Shown: piece after piece, positions 41,448-49,970 of the stretch
Position numbering within the stretch: the stretch's first letter is position 1
Layout: each line of letters starts with the position of its first letter
DNA from: Acuticoccus sp963704595
GTDB taxonomy: Bacteria > Pseudomonadota > Alphaproteobacteria > Rhizobiales > Amorphaceae
Direction: 5' to 3'
NCBI GenBank assembly: GCA_963704595.1
Contig: OY969922.1
Location: forward strand, 3,844,001 to 3,908,000
DNA length: 64,000 bases
The notes under the pieces: model-generated
What the model was told of the DNA's origin: nothing
The model's input: the letters and a program-made list of their open reading frames with translations, nothing else
Database searches by the model: none
Translations under genes and position numbers: made by a program

Positions 41448-42584
41448 TTACTTGAAGCGCTGGGTCAGGGTCGCGACCGTGGTGGCCGTGCTGATCAACG
41501 GCGACACGATCTCGAGGAACTTGCCGAGCTGGGCGGACGGGTGGTTCGCCACGTAGAGGATGTCGTCATCGCGGAGTTCGAACTGCTTCATCAGGAAGAA
41601 GGCGCGCGGGTCCTTGAGGTCGAACTGGTAGATGGTCGGCACCATCGAGCCTTCCGCCGTGGTCTGCGCCCGCTCGTCGAGCGCCTTGGCGATGAAGTCG
41701 GGCTCGAAGCGGAAGATGTAGACACCCTTGGCGTCGGCGAGGCGGTCGTCGAGGCCGCCGGCGCGGGCGATCGCCTCGGAGAGCGTCACGCGGCGCGCCT
41801 CGAACTTGAATTCTTCCTTGCTGTTGGTCGCGCCCATCACGGTGAAGGTGCGCACCACGTCGCTGACGAGGACGGTGTCGCCGGGGCGGACGTCGACGTT
41901 GTCTTCCGGCACGTCGAACAGATCTTCGAGGTTCGCGGTGGCGACGGTCTTGCCACGACGCAGAGTCACCTGGGACTCGTAGGTCTGCCCGGTGGAGCCG
42001 CCGGCGGCGGCAATGAGGTCGAGAACCTTGAGGCCGGCGACGCTGACGGGGATCGGGCCGGGCTTGCTCACCTTGCCAAGCACGGTGGCGGAGTTGGCGA
42101 GGCTCTCGCCCACAAGCACCTGCACCTGCGGCTGGATTGCCTTGTCGGCGAGCGAGGCTTCGATCGTGTTGCGGAGCGCGGAGGGGGCGAGGCCGGAGGC
42201 CTGCACGGCACCGACGTACGGCACGAAGATGCGGCCGCTTTCGTCGATCACGGCTTCGATCTGGGTCGCCTTGGAGGTGGAAGAGGAGAACAGGCCGTCA
42301 GCACCGGCCTCGAAGATATTGACCTGGACCTTGTCGCCGACCTCGAGCCGGATCGCGGTGGCGCCGTCCTGCACCTTGAAGAAGGAGGAGAAGCCCGGCG
42401 GCTGGTATTGTCCAGTAATGTTGGTGACCTTCTCGTCGACATTGATGACGAGGTAGGACGGCTTCTTGTAGTTCGGGTTGTCGAGCGTTTCGATGTCTGA
42501 GCGCAATGGGCCACTGGAGGGCAGTGCAGAACATCCAGCCAGGGCGACTGAGACGAGCAATGCCGCCGCACCTCGAAAATTCAT
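41448..42584 (-). CDS. Outer-membrane polysaccharide export lipoprotein (Wza/KpsD/CtrA type)
   Basis: A 378-residue OPX-family protein. A lipoprotein signal is present: MNFRGAAALLVSVALAGC, with lipobox LAGC giving Cys18 as the lipidated residue. The Poly_export core (IRLEVGDKVQVNIFEAG, then IDESGRIFVPYVGAVQASGL) is followed by SLBB-type repeats (ATVLGKVSKPGPIPVSVAGL, RPGDTVLVSDV, FTVMGATNSKEEF). It should form the outer-membrane exit channel for a capsular polysaccharide. GGAAGG precedes the chosen ATG. It is the last gene of the leftward operon with the KpsE-like and KpsT-like genes. Confidence 0.92.
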   Translation of the reverse strand: MNFRGAAALLVSVALAGCSALPSSGPLRSDIETLDNPNYKKPSYLVINVDEKVTNITGQYQPPGFSSFFKVQDGATAIRLEVGDKVQVNIFEAGADGLFSSSTSKATQIEAVIDESGRIFVPYVGAVQASGLAPSALRNTIEASLADKAIQPQVQVLVGESLANSATVLGKVSKPGPIPVSVAGLKVLDLIAAAGGSTGQTYESQVTLRRGKTVATANLEDLFDVPEDNVDVRPGDTVLVSDVVRTFTVMGATNSKEEFKFEARRVTLSEAIARAGGLDDRLADAKGVYIFRFEPDFIAKALDERAQTTAEGSMVPTIYQFDLKDPRAFFLMKQFELRDDDILYVANHPSAQLGKFLEIVSPLISTATTVATLTQRFK

Positions 42585-42886
42585 TGCACCAACCTTCCAA
42601 CTTCCGCAACGAACGATCCTTACCACCGTGCGGTTGGCGGGTGGAGCCACGAATGGCTGGAAGCGGTCGAACTGGCGGAACCCGTTGCAGCAAAGGCACA
42701 CGAAACTTCACGCATTCCCTGAGGAAATTTACCATCAATCGCCGCCGTGCAACCGATCGGAAGGGTGGCGGCGAACCGAAGGGAAATGTTCAAACAGTTG
42801 AATTGTAGGGAGTGTTCAGTGGCGTGGAAGCGCCAGCCGCAGTGCGCCCGGAGGCGCCGGGCGGCTGGCGTTTTGCAAGAACAGGG
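42585..42886. other. Intergenic region inside the capsule-export cluster
   Basis: A 302-bp gap, long for an operon, separates the KpsE-like gene from the OPX lipoprotein gene. It holds the inverted repeat at 42831-42870 next to the upstream gene's stop, and a good Shine-Dalgarno before the OPX start. No supported small gene was found. A separate promoter for the lipoprotein gene is likely but was not identified. Confidence 0.5.
42831..42870 (-). repeat. Inverted repeat after the KpsE-like gene
   Basis: CGCCAGCCGC and GCGGCTGGCG form a perfect 10-bp stem around a 20-nt G+C-rich interior that can pair further (CCCGG/CCGGG). It begins 16 bp after the TAA stop of the leftward KpsE-like gene. In that direction no T-run follows, so an attenuating or mRNA-stabilising hairpin is as likely as a terminator. 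Confidence 0.55.
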
Positions 42887-44267
42887 TTAACCCACGCGGT
42901 CCCGGATTGCAGCGCCGACGAGGGCGATCAGGCCCCAGATGAGGAAAAGCGAGCCGAACACGATCGCCGTCCACCGGATCGCTTCCGGATAGGCGGCGTC
43001 TTCCGGCGCGCTGCCGGTGAGGAAGACGGCGAGGTAGCGCTGCTGTTTCAGGGCGTCGACGCGGGCGCTCTCGAGGGCGGCGAGGCTCGACATGTACGCG
43101 GCCTGCGCAAACTCACGCTCGGCGACCAGCTCCTCGTAGTTCGACAGGCGCTCGGTGAGCACCGGCTGGTCGGGCGAATCGCTCGACCCGGCGTCCCGCA
43201 CGGCAACGCTCAGCCGCTCCTTGGCGATCTGGCGCTGCAGCGAGTCGATCTTGTTCTGCACGTAGACGACGCGGGGCGAGTTCTTGCTCATCGTCGAGAG
43301 CAGCGCGCTCAGCTCCGCCTCGGTCGACGCAAGCTCGCTCTCGAGGTTGCCGACAAGCGTCTGGCGCGAGGCGGCGACCAGGGTGGGGTCGATTTCCCGC
43401 TCGTTGCCGCGGTAGCTCGCGACCTGCTTGCGCGCCTCGGCGTAGCGCTCTTCGGAGAGCTTCAGCTCGTTGCGGGCGTTCTTGAGGCTGTCCTCGCGGG
43501 CACGCAGCGAAAGGTAGTTGATCAGCTCTTCCGACTTTTCGATCACCTTCTTGGTGATCGCTTCCGCGTCGGCCGGGCGGAAGGCGCGGATCGTCATGTT
43601 GATGATGCCGGTCTCGGTGTCGAACTCCACGGCGCTCATCGTCTGCCAGTAGGACACCAGGCCCTCGATCGTGGTCTCCGGATCGAGCCGGTAATAGGGG
43701 TCGGCGGACGGACGCGAATAGATCTCGAGGAAGTTCGCCTCGGCGACCAGATGCTCCACCATCTCGCGCGAACTCGATGTACTCCTGCAGGATGTAGCTG
43801 TCGGCGACCTCGTTGCCGCTGCCCGATCCGCCGACGCCGAACATCGACGCGATGTCGATCGACGACGACGCCGCCGTGCTCGCACCGCGCACCGAGAACG
43901 AGCTCTCGGTCGCGTACTGGTCCGCCGCGACGAAGCCATAGAACAGGATGGTGAGGATCGTCGGCACCATCACGAACACGGCGAACAGCATCTTGATGAA
44001 GCGGCCAAAGCGCGTGCCGGATCTCATCAGCTGCGGGCGTGGCGGCAGCGAGAACTGGTCGGGGCGAAGGACGGTCGGCGCCGGCGCCGGCCCGTTCTTC
44101 TGGCGCGCAAGAGCGCGCTTCGGACCGTCGTCGTCTTCGTCGTCGACCTCGGCCGGCTGGGTGTTCTCCCGCTCGGCCATCGCACGGCGACGCTCCAGGC
44201 GAGCCTTCCTCAGGGCGGCACGGCGTTCGTTCGATTCGGGGACTGGTACTAGATTGTTATCGGTCAT
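42887..44267 (-). CDS. Capsule polysaccharide export inner-membrane protein, KpsE/CtrB/BexC type (one apparent frameshift)
   Basis: A polysaccharide co-polymerase of the capsule ABC-export class, bridging the inner membrane to the outer-membrane channel. After a charged cytosolic N-terminus (about 90 residues) comes a membrane helix (MLFAVFVMVPTILTILFYGF) and the family sequence VAADQYATESSFSVRG. Then there is a long periplasmic coiled coil (EDSLKNARNELKLSEERYAE) and a C-terminal helix (WTAIVFGSLFLIWGLIALVG). The frame shifts at about 43770, after VADSYILQEYIE; the continuation SREMVEHLVAEANFLEIYSR matches the family. It lies 6 bp after the KpsT-like gene. Confidence 0.9.
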
Positions 44268-44273
44268 TGCGGG

Positions 44274-45137
44274 CTAAAACATAATGTCCGCGTTTTCATC
44301 ATCGTCGAACGCATCATTTGCTTCGCCTCTGGTCGGGTTCGGAGCGTCTTTGGGCGGCGGCAGCGCCTCGAATACCGAGGCAGCCTCCTCCACGTCGTTG
44401 AAGTGGTACAAGCGGCCTTCGTAAAGGACGTAAGCCATGTTCGCGTTTTCAGGAATGTTCTTCCGCGCGTTGACCGACATCAGGTAATCTTTGGCCATCA
44501 GCCGTTTTTTCACGCTTTGCGCCTGTTCTTCGTCCAATCTTAGCGAGGCAGGTTTGAACGGACCGTTGAACAGAAGGAAGTCGAAGTCGCACAGGAGCGT
44601 GATCAGGTAGGCATAACGCCGCCTAGTGGCCGGCGGCAAGGACCTGAACGGTTCCTTCAGCGACTTCGGCTCCAGCTCGAGAAAGCTCAGCGTGGCGGCG
44701 ATCGTCGCGTCGGCGGACAGGCCGAGGACGTGGGCGATGAACAGCGTGTTGTCGCGCAGGCTGATCCGCTGGTCGGCGAAGTTGCTGCTGCCCAACATCC
44801 ACGAGATCTTCGACTTGACGGTCACCCTGCCGCTGGTCGGCGCCCTCACCTGCTGCAGGAGTTCCATGATCGTGCCGCGCCCCGACCCCTCGTGGCCGAG
44901 GAGCACGATCTTGCGACCCTTCGGGAAACCTACCGACAGGTCCTTGAAGATGCTGATGCGCTTGGTCTTGAGCTGGAGAGTGACCTCCACCTTGTCGAAT
45001 GCGGCGTGGCAGCGGTTGATGTGGATGCGCGTCTGGCGGGACAGCAGCTCTTCTTCGGTGACGACGCGCTGCTCGCTCGCACCGCCGTCGCGGTTGCGAA
45101 TCGCGTCCTCGAAGGAGACGACCGTCGCCTGACTCAT
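44274..45137 (-). CDS. KpsT-like capsule-export ABC ATPase with degenerate nucleotide-binding motifs
   Basis: A 287-residue protein arranged like KpsT/CtrD, the ATPase of capsule ABC exporters, by position (upstream of KpsE and OPX genes) and by sequence around ISIFKDLSVGFPKGRKIVLLG. Key motifs are altered. Walker A reads GHEGSGRGT (residues 81-89), with Arg in place of the catalytic Lys. The signature region is FRSLPPATRRRYAYL instead of LSGGQ. The Walker B strand is DFDFLLFNGPF, without the Asp-Glu pair. It also has a 40-residue N-terminal and an acidic C-terminal extension. It may be a non-hydrolysing regulatory subunit; a permease (KpsM) is not in the window. ATG at 45137 is chosen as the first plausible start. 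Confidence 0.75.
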   Translation of the reverse strand: MSQATVVSFEDAIRNRDGGASEQRVVTEEELLSRQTRIHINRCHAAFDKVEVTLQLKTKRISIFKDLSVGFPKGRKIVLLGHEGSGRGTIMELLQQVRAPTSGRVTVKSKISWMLGSSNFADQRISLRDNTLFIAHVLGLSADATIAATLSFLELEPKSLKEPFRSLPPATRRRYAYLITLLCDFDFLLFNGPFKPASLRLDEEQAQSVKKRLMAKDYLMSVNARKNIPENANMAYVLYEGRLYHFNDVEEAASVFEALPPPKDAPNPTRGEANDAFDDDENADIMF

Positions 45138-45189
45138 CCTGGTCTCCGCATTCCCCGCGGTGCGCGATGCCGGCGGGGGTGTGCACTGC

Positions 45190-45210
45190 ACAAAGTGTAC
45201 CACACTTTGT
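45190..45210. promoter_or_regulatory. 21-bp operator-like palindrome upstream of the capsule-export operon
   Basis: ACAAAGTGT-ACC-ACACTTTGT is a perfect 9+9 inverted repeat with a 3-bp spacer, centred about 63 bp before the ATG of the KpsT-like gene. Its AT-rich symmetry in a G+C-rich genome and its position suggest a binding site for a dimeric regulator of the export operon. The regulator is not known. Confidence 0.6.
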
Positions 45211-45412
45211 TTCTTGAATACTGCCGGACCTGAGCGCAACCTGAATGGCAGCCGGTCATCCGCTGGCGCAATCTCAGAATGTGGCGCGGCCCCCTGCTGC
45301 CCGCAACCGCCGGCAGGCGTGTTTGCTCAATTATCCGTTCAGCAAGCAGTGGCGCAAGTCCTGGCGATCAGCGTAGCTCACATGCAGTTTTGCCCGATCG
45401 TGAAGATCGCAC

Positions 45413-46339
45413 TCAGGTGCGCTGCGGGTCGCCCGCACGCCACGGGCTGAGTGCAGCGAGCGCGGCGCTGTGCACCGGGGTCGCGATGCCGGCCTCGGCG
45501 CCGAGGTCCACGACCTTGCCGGAGAGCTCGGCGATCTCCAGCCTGCGGCCGCGCTCGAGGTCGAACAGCATCGACGACTTCATCGCAGCGCTCCCCTCCG
45601 CCATCATCGCCATGCGCGCGTCGACGATGCCGCGGTCGACCGACGGCTCGTGGCGGACCGCGACCGCCAGCGTCTCCTCCATCGCATCGCGGAACATCGC
45701 TTTCGCATACGGGTCGGCGAGGATCGGTCCGATGGGAAGCCTCGTGAGGCACGTCACCGCAGAGAAGGCCGAGAGGAAGATGAACTTCTCCCAGATCTGC
45801 CGTCCGATGTCGTCGACCAGCTGGTGCTCGGCGCCCGAACGGTCGAACGCGGCGGAAAGCGCCGCTAGGGGTTCGCGCAGCGTCTCCTCGTAGCGTCCGA
45901 ACACGACCCTTGCGAAGCTGGAACTGTGCCGCACGACGCCGGGCGCCGTCACCTCGGCGCCGATGTAGGCGACGCCGCCGCCGACACGCCGCGCGCCGAA
46001 CGCCCCGGTCAGTGCACCACGCGCGGAAATGCCGTTCTGGAACGGGATCACCACCGTATCGGGGCCGACCACTGGCCGGATCGCCTCGACCGCCTCCGCG
46101 GTGTCGTAGAGCTTGACGAGGAACATCACGACGTCGGCTACCCCGGCCTCGGCCGGATCGTCCGTCGCGGGAATGGGCTGGACGAGATCGCCGAGGCCGC
46201 TTTCGAGGCGGATGCCGTTCTCGCGGATCGCCGCAAGGTGAGCCCCGCGCGCGACGAGGGTGACGTCCTCCCCGGCAGCCCGCAGCCGCGCGCCAAAATA
46301 GCCGCCGACGGCGCCCGCGCCCATCACCAGTATCTTCAA
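45413..46339 (-). CDS. 2-dehydropantoate 2-reductase family protein (PanE/ApbA-like)
   Basis: A 308-residue NADPH-dependent ketopantoate reductase-type enzyme. The nucleotide motif MGAGAVGGYFGARL opens the protein, FQNGISARGAL follows the domain hinge, and IWEKFIFLSAFSAVTCLTR supplies the expected catalytic Lys. PanE makes pantoate for coenzyme A, but the family is broad and several paralogues act on other 2-oxo acids, so the substrate is left open. The start is a TTG at 46339 with AGGAG nine bases upstream; ATG five codons later would cut into the Rossmann strand. Confidence 0.85.
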   Translation of the reverse strand: MKILVMGAGAVGGYFGARLRAAGEDVTLVARGAHLAAIRENGIRLESGLGDLVQPIPATDDPAEAGVADVVMFLVKLYDTAEAVEAIRPVVGPDTVVIPFQNGISARGALTGAFGARRVGGGVAYIGAEVTAPGVVRHSSSFARVVFGRYEETLREPLAALSAAFDRSGAEHQLVDDIGRQIWEKFIFLSAFSAVTCLTRLPIGPILADPYAKAMFRDAMEETLAVAVRHEPSVDRGIVDARMAMMAEGSAAMKSSMLFDLERGRRLEIAELSGKVVDLGAEAGIATPVHSAALAALSPWRAGDPQRT

Positions 46340-46547
46340 GGGATCGTACTCCTGCCTCGCGCCCCGACCGGCCAGGCCGGTTCAGCATTGCTGCAAGCCA
46401 TGTTGACGGGCCGGCCGGTGCGCAGCAAGCCCCGCCTTCCGCCCATGTGTGCGAGGATGCAAGATCCGCGCGGCCAATCCGTGCGATGCGCTGGGAAGAC
46501 TGGCAAAGGCAATGGGCCCGGCAGGGCCGGACGTGGAGAAACTTCTC

Positions 46548-47336
46548 ATGGATTCCGTCTTGCGCGAACGAAGGGGTGCGGTGTTGCTCCTCACACTCAA
46601 TCGGCCGGAAAAGCTGAACGCGTTCAACGAGATGATGCACAAGGGCCTCGCCGCAGGCCTCGGCATCGCCGAGACGGACAAGACCGTGCGCGCCGTGGTG
46701 CTGACCGGCGTCGGCCGCGGATTCTGCGCCGGACAGGACCTTTCCGACCGCACCTGGGGCGAGACCGCCCCGCCGCCGGACCTCGGCGACACCATCGAGC
46801 GCCTTTACAATCCGCTCGTCCGCCGCATCCGCGCCCTTCCCGTCCCGGTGGTGGTGGCGATCAACGGCGTCGCGGCTGGCGCGGGGCTCAACATTGCGCT
46901 GGCGTGCGACATCGTCCTCGCCGCCCGCTCGGCGATGTTCATCGAGCCGTTCGCCAAGATCGGCCTTGTGCCCGATGCCGGCGGCACGTTCACCCTGCCC
47001 CGGATCGTGGGCGAGGTCCGCGCGCGGGCGTTGACCATGCTCGCGGAGAAGATCAATTCAGAGACGGCCGAGCGCTGGGGGCTGGTCTACCGCGTCATCG
47101 ACGACACGCGGCTGATGGAGGTGGCGATGGCGACCGCGATGCGCCTCGCCGCGCTGCCGACCGACGGGCTCGCCGCGATGAAGCGCGCCTTCGATGCCGC
47201 CGCCACCAACACCTTCGACCAGCAGCTCGACCTCGAACGCGACCTCCAGCAGGCGCAGGGCCGCCACCCGGACTATGCCGAGGGCGTGACTTCGTTTCTC
47301 ACCAAGCACCCGCCCAACTTCCGGGGCCGCCTCTAG
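46548..47336 (+). CDS. Enoyl-CoA hydratase/isomerase, PaaG-like
   Basis: A 262-residue crotonase-fold protein. The oxyanion-hole segments GVGRGFCAGQDLSD and INGVAAGAGLNIALACDIVL and the PDAGGTFTLPRIVG loop carry the pattern of PaaG, the ring-epoxide isomerase of phenylacetate degradation; ATNTFDQQLDLERDLQQ near the C-terminus also matches that subfamily. No other paa gene is in the window, so a general enoyl-CoA hydratase role remains possible. ATG at 46548 has GGAG nine bases upstream. Confidence 0.82.
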   Translation: MDSVLRERRGAVLLLTLNRPEKLNAFNEMMHKGLAAGLGIAETDKTVRAVVLTGVGRGFCAGQDLSDRTWGETAPPPDLGDTIERLYNPLVRRIRALPVPVVVAINGVAAGAGLNIALACDIVLAARSAMFIEPFAKIGLVPDAGGTFTLPRIVGEVRARALTMLAEKINSETAERWGLVYRVIDDTRLMEVAMATAMRLAALPTDGLAAMKRAFDAAATNTFDQQLDLERDLQQAQGRHPDYAEGVTSFLTKHPPNFRGRL

Positions 47337-47447
47337 CGGCCCGGCCGGGTTCCGGTCGCTGGCCGCATAGCCATTATCGAGCGCCCGTCGATAGTCGCCC
47401 GCCGCCGCCTGCGTTAGCTGCCCCGGGGTAGCGCAGGAGCGAAGGAC

Positions 47448-48848
47448 ATGGCCCAGCACGTGCAGAACTCTGCCCCGGATACCCGCAACATCTTGCAGCT
47501 CATGACCGCGAAGCCCGGCGCGGAGCCGCAATCCATGATCGACCGTGCGCTCGACGTGATGCGCTGGCATCTCGACATGGACGTCGCCTACATCAACGAA
47601 CTCCAGGGCGACAGCACAGTCGCGCGCTACGTGAGCTGCGATCCCGGCAAGCCGCATCCGCCGATCGGCCAGCCCCGCCCGGCCGACGCCGGCTACTGCA
47701 AGGCAATGCTCGACGGGCGCCTCCCGAGCCTCATCCGGGACACCGACGAGGTGCCGTTCGCGCAGACCCTGCCGCCGACCCGAGCCTTTCCGGTGCGCGC
47801 CTACGTCGCCGCGCCGCTCCGCCTGCCGGACGGCCGCCTCTACGGCACGTTCTGCTGCGTTTCGAGCCAGCCCAACGAAAGCCTGAACGAGCGCGACCAT
47901 GCGATGCTTAAGGCCTTCTGCGACCTCGCGGCCTACCAGATCGGCCAGGACCTCGAGAGCGGGCAGGCCGCGCGCGATGCCGCCGACCGCGTGAACCGCG
48001 TCCTTGCGACACCGGAGACCCTGGCCATCGCGCTGCAACCGATCTGGGACATCCAGCGCGGCCGGCCGTTCGCGGTGGAGGCGCTCGCCCGCTTCGAGAC
48101 CGAGCCCTACCGCACGCCGGACCTCTGGTTCGCCGACGCCGAAACCGCGGGCCTGCGCGCCGAGCTCGAACTCCTCGCCGTCCGCCGTGCGCTCGACACG
48201 CTGGAGGCGGTGCCCGAGGCGCTGTCGGTCTCGGTCAATGTCTCCCCCGATACCGTGCTCAGACCGGACTTCGCCGCGGCGCTCGAGGGCAGGCCGCTCG
48301 GGCGCATCATCGTGGAACTCACGGAGCACAGCCCGATCCAGGACTATCCGGCGGTGCGCGAGGCGATGGCCCCGCTCCGGCGGCAGGGCCTTTCCCTCGC
48401 GGTGGACGATGCCGGGGGAGGCTATGCGAGCCTCAGCCACATCCTCCAGCTCAACCCGGACATCATCAAGGCGGACATGGCCCTCACCCGCAACATCGAC
48501 AGGGACCGGGCCGCGCAGTCCCTGTCCTCGGCCCTCGTCGGGTTTGCGCGGGCGACCGACTGCCGGATGATCGCGGAGGGCGTGGAGAACGAGAAGGAGC
48601 TCTTCCAGCTCCAGCGGCTCGGCGTGCATCTGGCGCAGGGTTACCACCTCGGCCGCCCCGGGCAGCCCGCGCTCCTGCCCGAAACTCTGAGCCGCGGGGC
48701 TGCTGCGATCTATCCCCCGCCCGGCAACCCCGCCGGCGTCCGGCTGGAGCCGGAGACCGGCTGCTTCTACGAGCCGCGGCGGCGCCCCGCGGTCGCCGCA
48801 CCGGTCAACGACGCGTCGCCCCTGGACCGAAAGCCGGCCGCCGCCTGA
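47448..48848 (+). CDS. GAF-EAL domain cyclic-di-GMP phosphodiesterase
   Basis: A 466-residue cytosolic signalling protein. Residues about 15-165 form a GAF sensor domain (MIDRALDVMRWHLDMDVAYI, then AYVAAPLRLPDGRLYGTFCC). Residues about 180-410 are an EAL domain: AVEALARFE, VNVSPDTVL, IVELTEH, AVDDAGGGYASL, IIKADM, AEGVEN and GYHLGRP. Most metal and catalytic positions are kept; the usual DDFGTGYSSL is changed to DDAGGGYASL. Hydrolysis of c-di-GMP is likely, which could tie it to surface polysaccharide control, though no link is shown. Confidence 0.9.
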   Translation: MAQHVQNSAPDTRNILQLMTAKPGAEPQSMIDRALDVMRWHLDMDVAYINELQGDSTVARYVSCDPGKPHPPIGQPRPADAGYCKAMLDGRLPSLIRDTDEVPFAQTLPPTRAFPVRAYVAAPLRLPDGRLYGTFCCVSSQPNESLNERDHAMLKAFCDLAAYQIGQDLESGQAARDAADRVNRVLATPETLAIALQPIWDIQRGRPFAVEALARFETEPYRTPDLWFADAETAGLRAELELLAVRRALDTLEAVPEALSVSVNVSPDTVLRPDFAAALEGRPLGRIIVELTEHSPIQDYPAVREAMAPLRRQGLSLAVDDAGGGYASLSHILQLNPDIIKADMALTRNIDRDRAAQSLSSALVGFARATDCRMIAEGVENEKELFQLQRLGVHLAQGYHLGRPGQPALLPETLSRGAAAIYPPPGNPAGVRLEPETGCFYEPRRRPAVAAPVNDASPLDRKPAAA

Positions 48849-48860
48849 CCGAGGGCCTAC

Positions 48861-49970
48861 TCAGGCAGGTGGAGTGGCGCGGACGGTCCCGTCGACGTCC
48901 TCCTCCGCCCGGCCCGCGATCTGGAGCTCGATCAGCGCCGCCATCACCGCCCCCGCGGGAAGCCCCGTCTGGCGGATGAGGTCGTCCACCGCCACCGGCG
49001 TCAGCGACAGGCTGGCGGCGACCCGGTCCATCGCATCCTGCGGCACGGGCTCGCCGGTCGCCTCCTCAAGCCCGGGCAGGCGCGGCTCGCGCTGGTCCCA
49101 GCTCACGACGCCGTCCAGTACGTCGCGCGGCGTGACTGCCATCGACGCGCCGGACTGCAGGAGCTGGAGGCAGCCCGCCGCACGCGGGTCGAGCGGCGAC
49201 CCCGGCACGGCGAAAAGCTCGCGGTGCTCGTCTGCCGCGTAGCGCGCCGTGTGCAGCGAGCCCGAATTCTGCGCCGCCTCGATGACCACCACGCCATCGC
49301 TGAGGCCCGCGATCAGCCGGTTGCGGCGGGGATAGTCCCGGGCGCGCGGGTTGTAGCCGAGCGGCATCTCCGACACGACCGCGCCGCCCTTCTCGACAAT
49401 CTCGTCCGCCAGCGCGACGTGTTCCTCCGGCGTCGGCCGGTCGACCCCGCCCGCGACCACCGCCACGGTGCCGAACGGCAGCGCGGCGCGGTGGGCGGCC
49501 GCGTCGATCCCCAGCGCGAGACCGGACACCACCGTCCGCCCCGCGACGCCGAACGCCTCGGCGAAGCGCGCCGCCAGCGTGGTGCCCGCCGCCGAGGCCT
49601 TGCGTGCCCCCACCACCCCGAGCGGGCCGCGCGACAGAACTTCCACCTCACCGCGAACGGTGATGACGGGCGGCGGCGCGTGGATGCGCGCGAGCCGCTC
49701 CGGGTAGCCGGGCGCGCCGAGGAAGAGGTAGCGCACGCCCATCCGCTCCGCCCGCGCCCGCTCGCGCCCCGCCTCCTCCTCGGAGGCGCGGACGATCGGC
49801 CGCTTCAGCCCGGCGCGCGCGGCAATCTCCGGCAGCGCCTCCAGCGCGGCCGCGGCGGACCCGTGGCGCTTCAGAAGGCCCCAGAACGTGGCGGGGCCGA
49901 CATTCTCCGAGCGGATCAGACGGAGCCAGTCCGCCTCCTCTCGCGGGGAAGGAGCGGCCCGCTCGGTCAC
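48861..49970 (-). CDS. dprA: DNA processing protein DprA
   Basis: DprA loads RecA onto incoming single-stranded DNA during natural transformation. The 369 residues include an N-terminal SAM-like helical region (DWLRLIRSENVGPATFWGLL), the Rossmann-like core (GVVGARKASAAG, SGLALGIDAAAHRAAL, MPLGYNPRARDYPRRNRLIA) and a C-terminal winged helix. The GTG start at 49970 overlaps the plsY stop (GTGA), the usual plsY-dprA arrangement. Competence itself is not implied. Confidence 0.93.
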   Translation of the reverse strand: MTERAAPSPREEADWLRLIRSENVGPATFWGLLKRHGSAAAALEALPEIAARAGLKRPIVRASEEEAGRERARAERMGVRYLFLGAPGYPERLARIHAPPPVITVRGEVEVLSRGPLGVVGARKASAAGTTLAARFAEAFGVAGRTVVSGLALGIDAAAHRAALPFGTVAVVAGGVDRPTPEEHVALADEIVEKGGAVVSEMPLGYNPRARDYPRRNRLIAGLSDGVVVIEAAQNSGSLHTARYAADEHRELFAVPGSPLDPRAAGCLQLLQSGASMAVTPRDVLDGVVSWDQREPRLPGLEEATGEPVPQDAMDRVAASLSLTPVAVDDLIRQTGLPAGAVMAALIELQIAGRAEEDVDGTVRATPPA

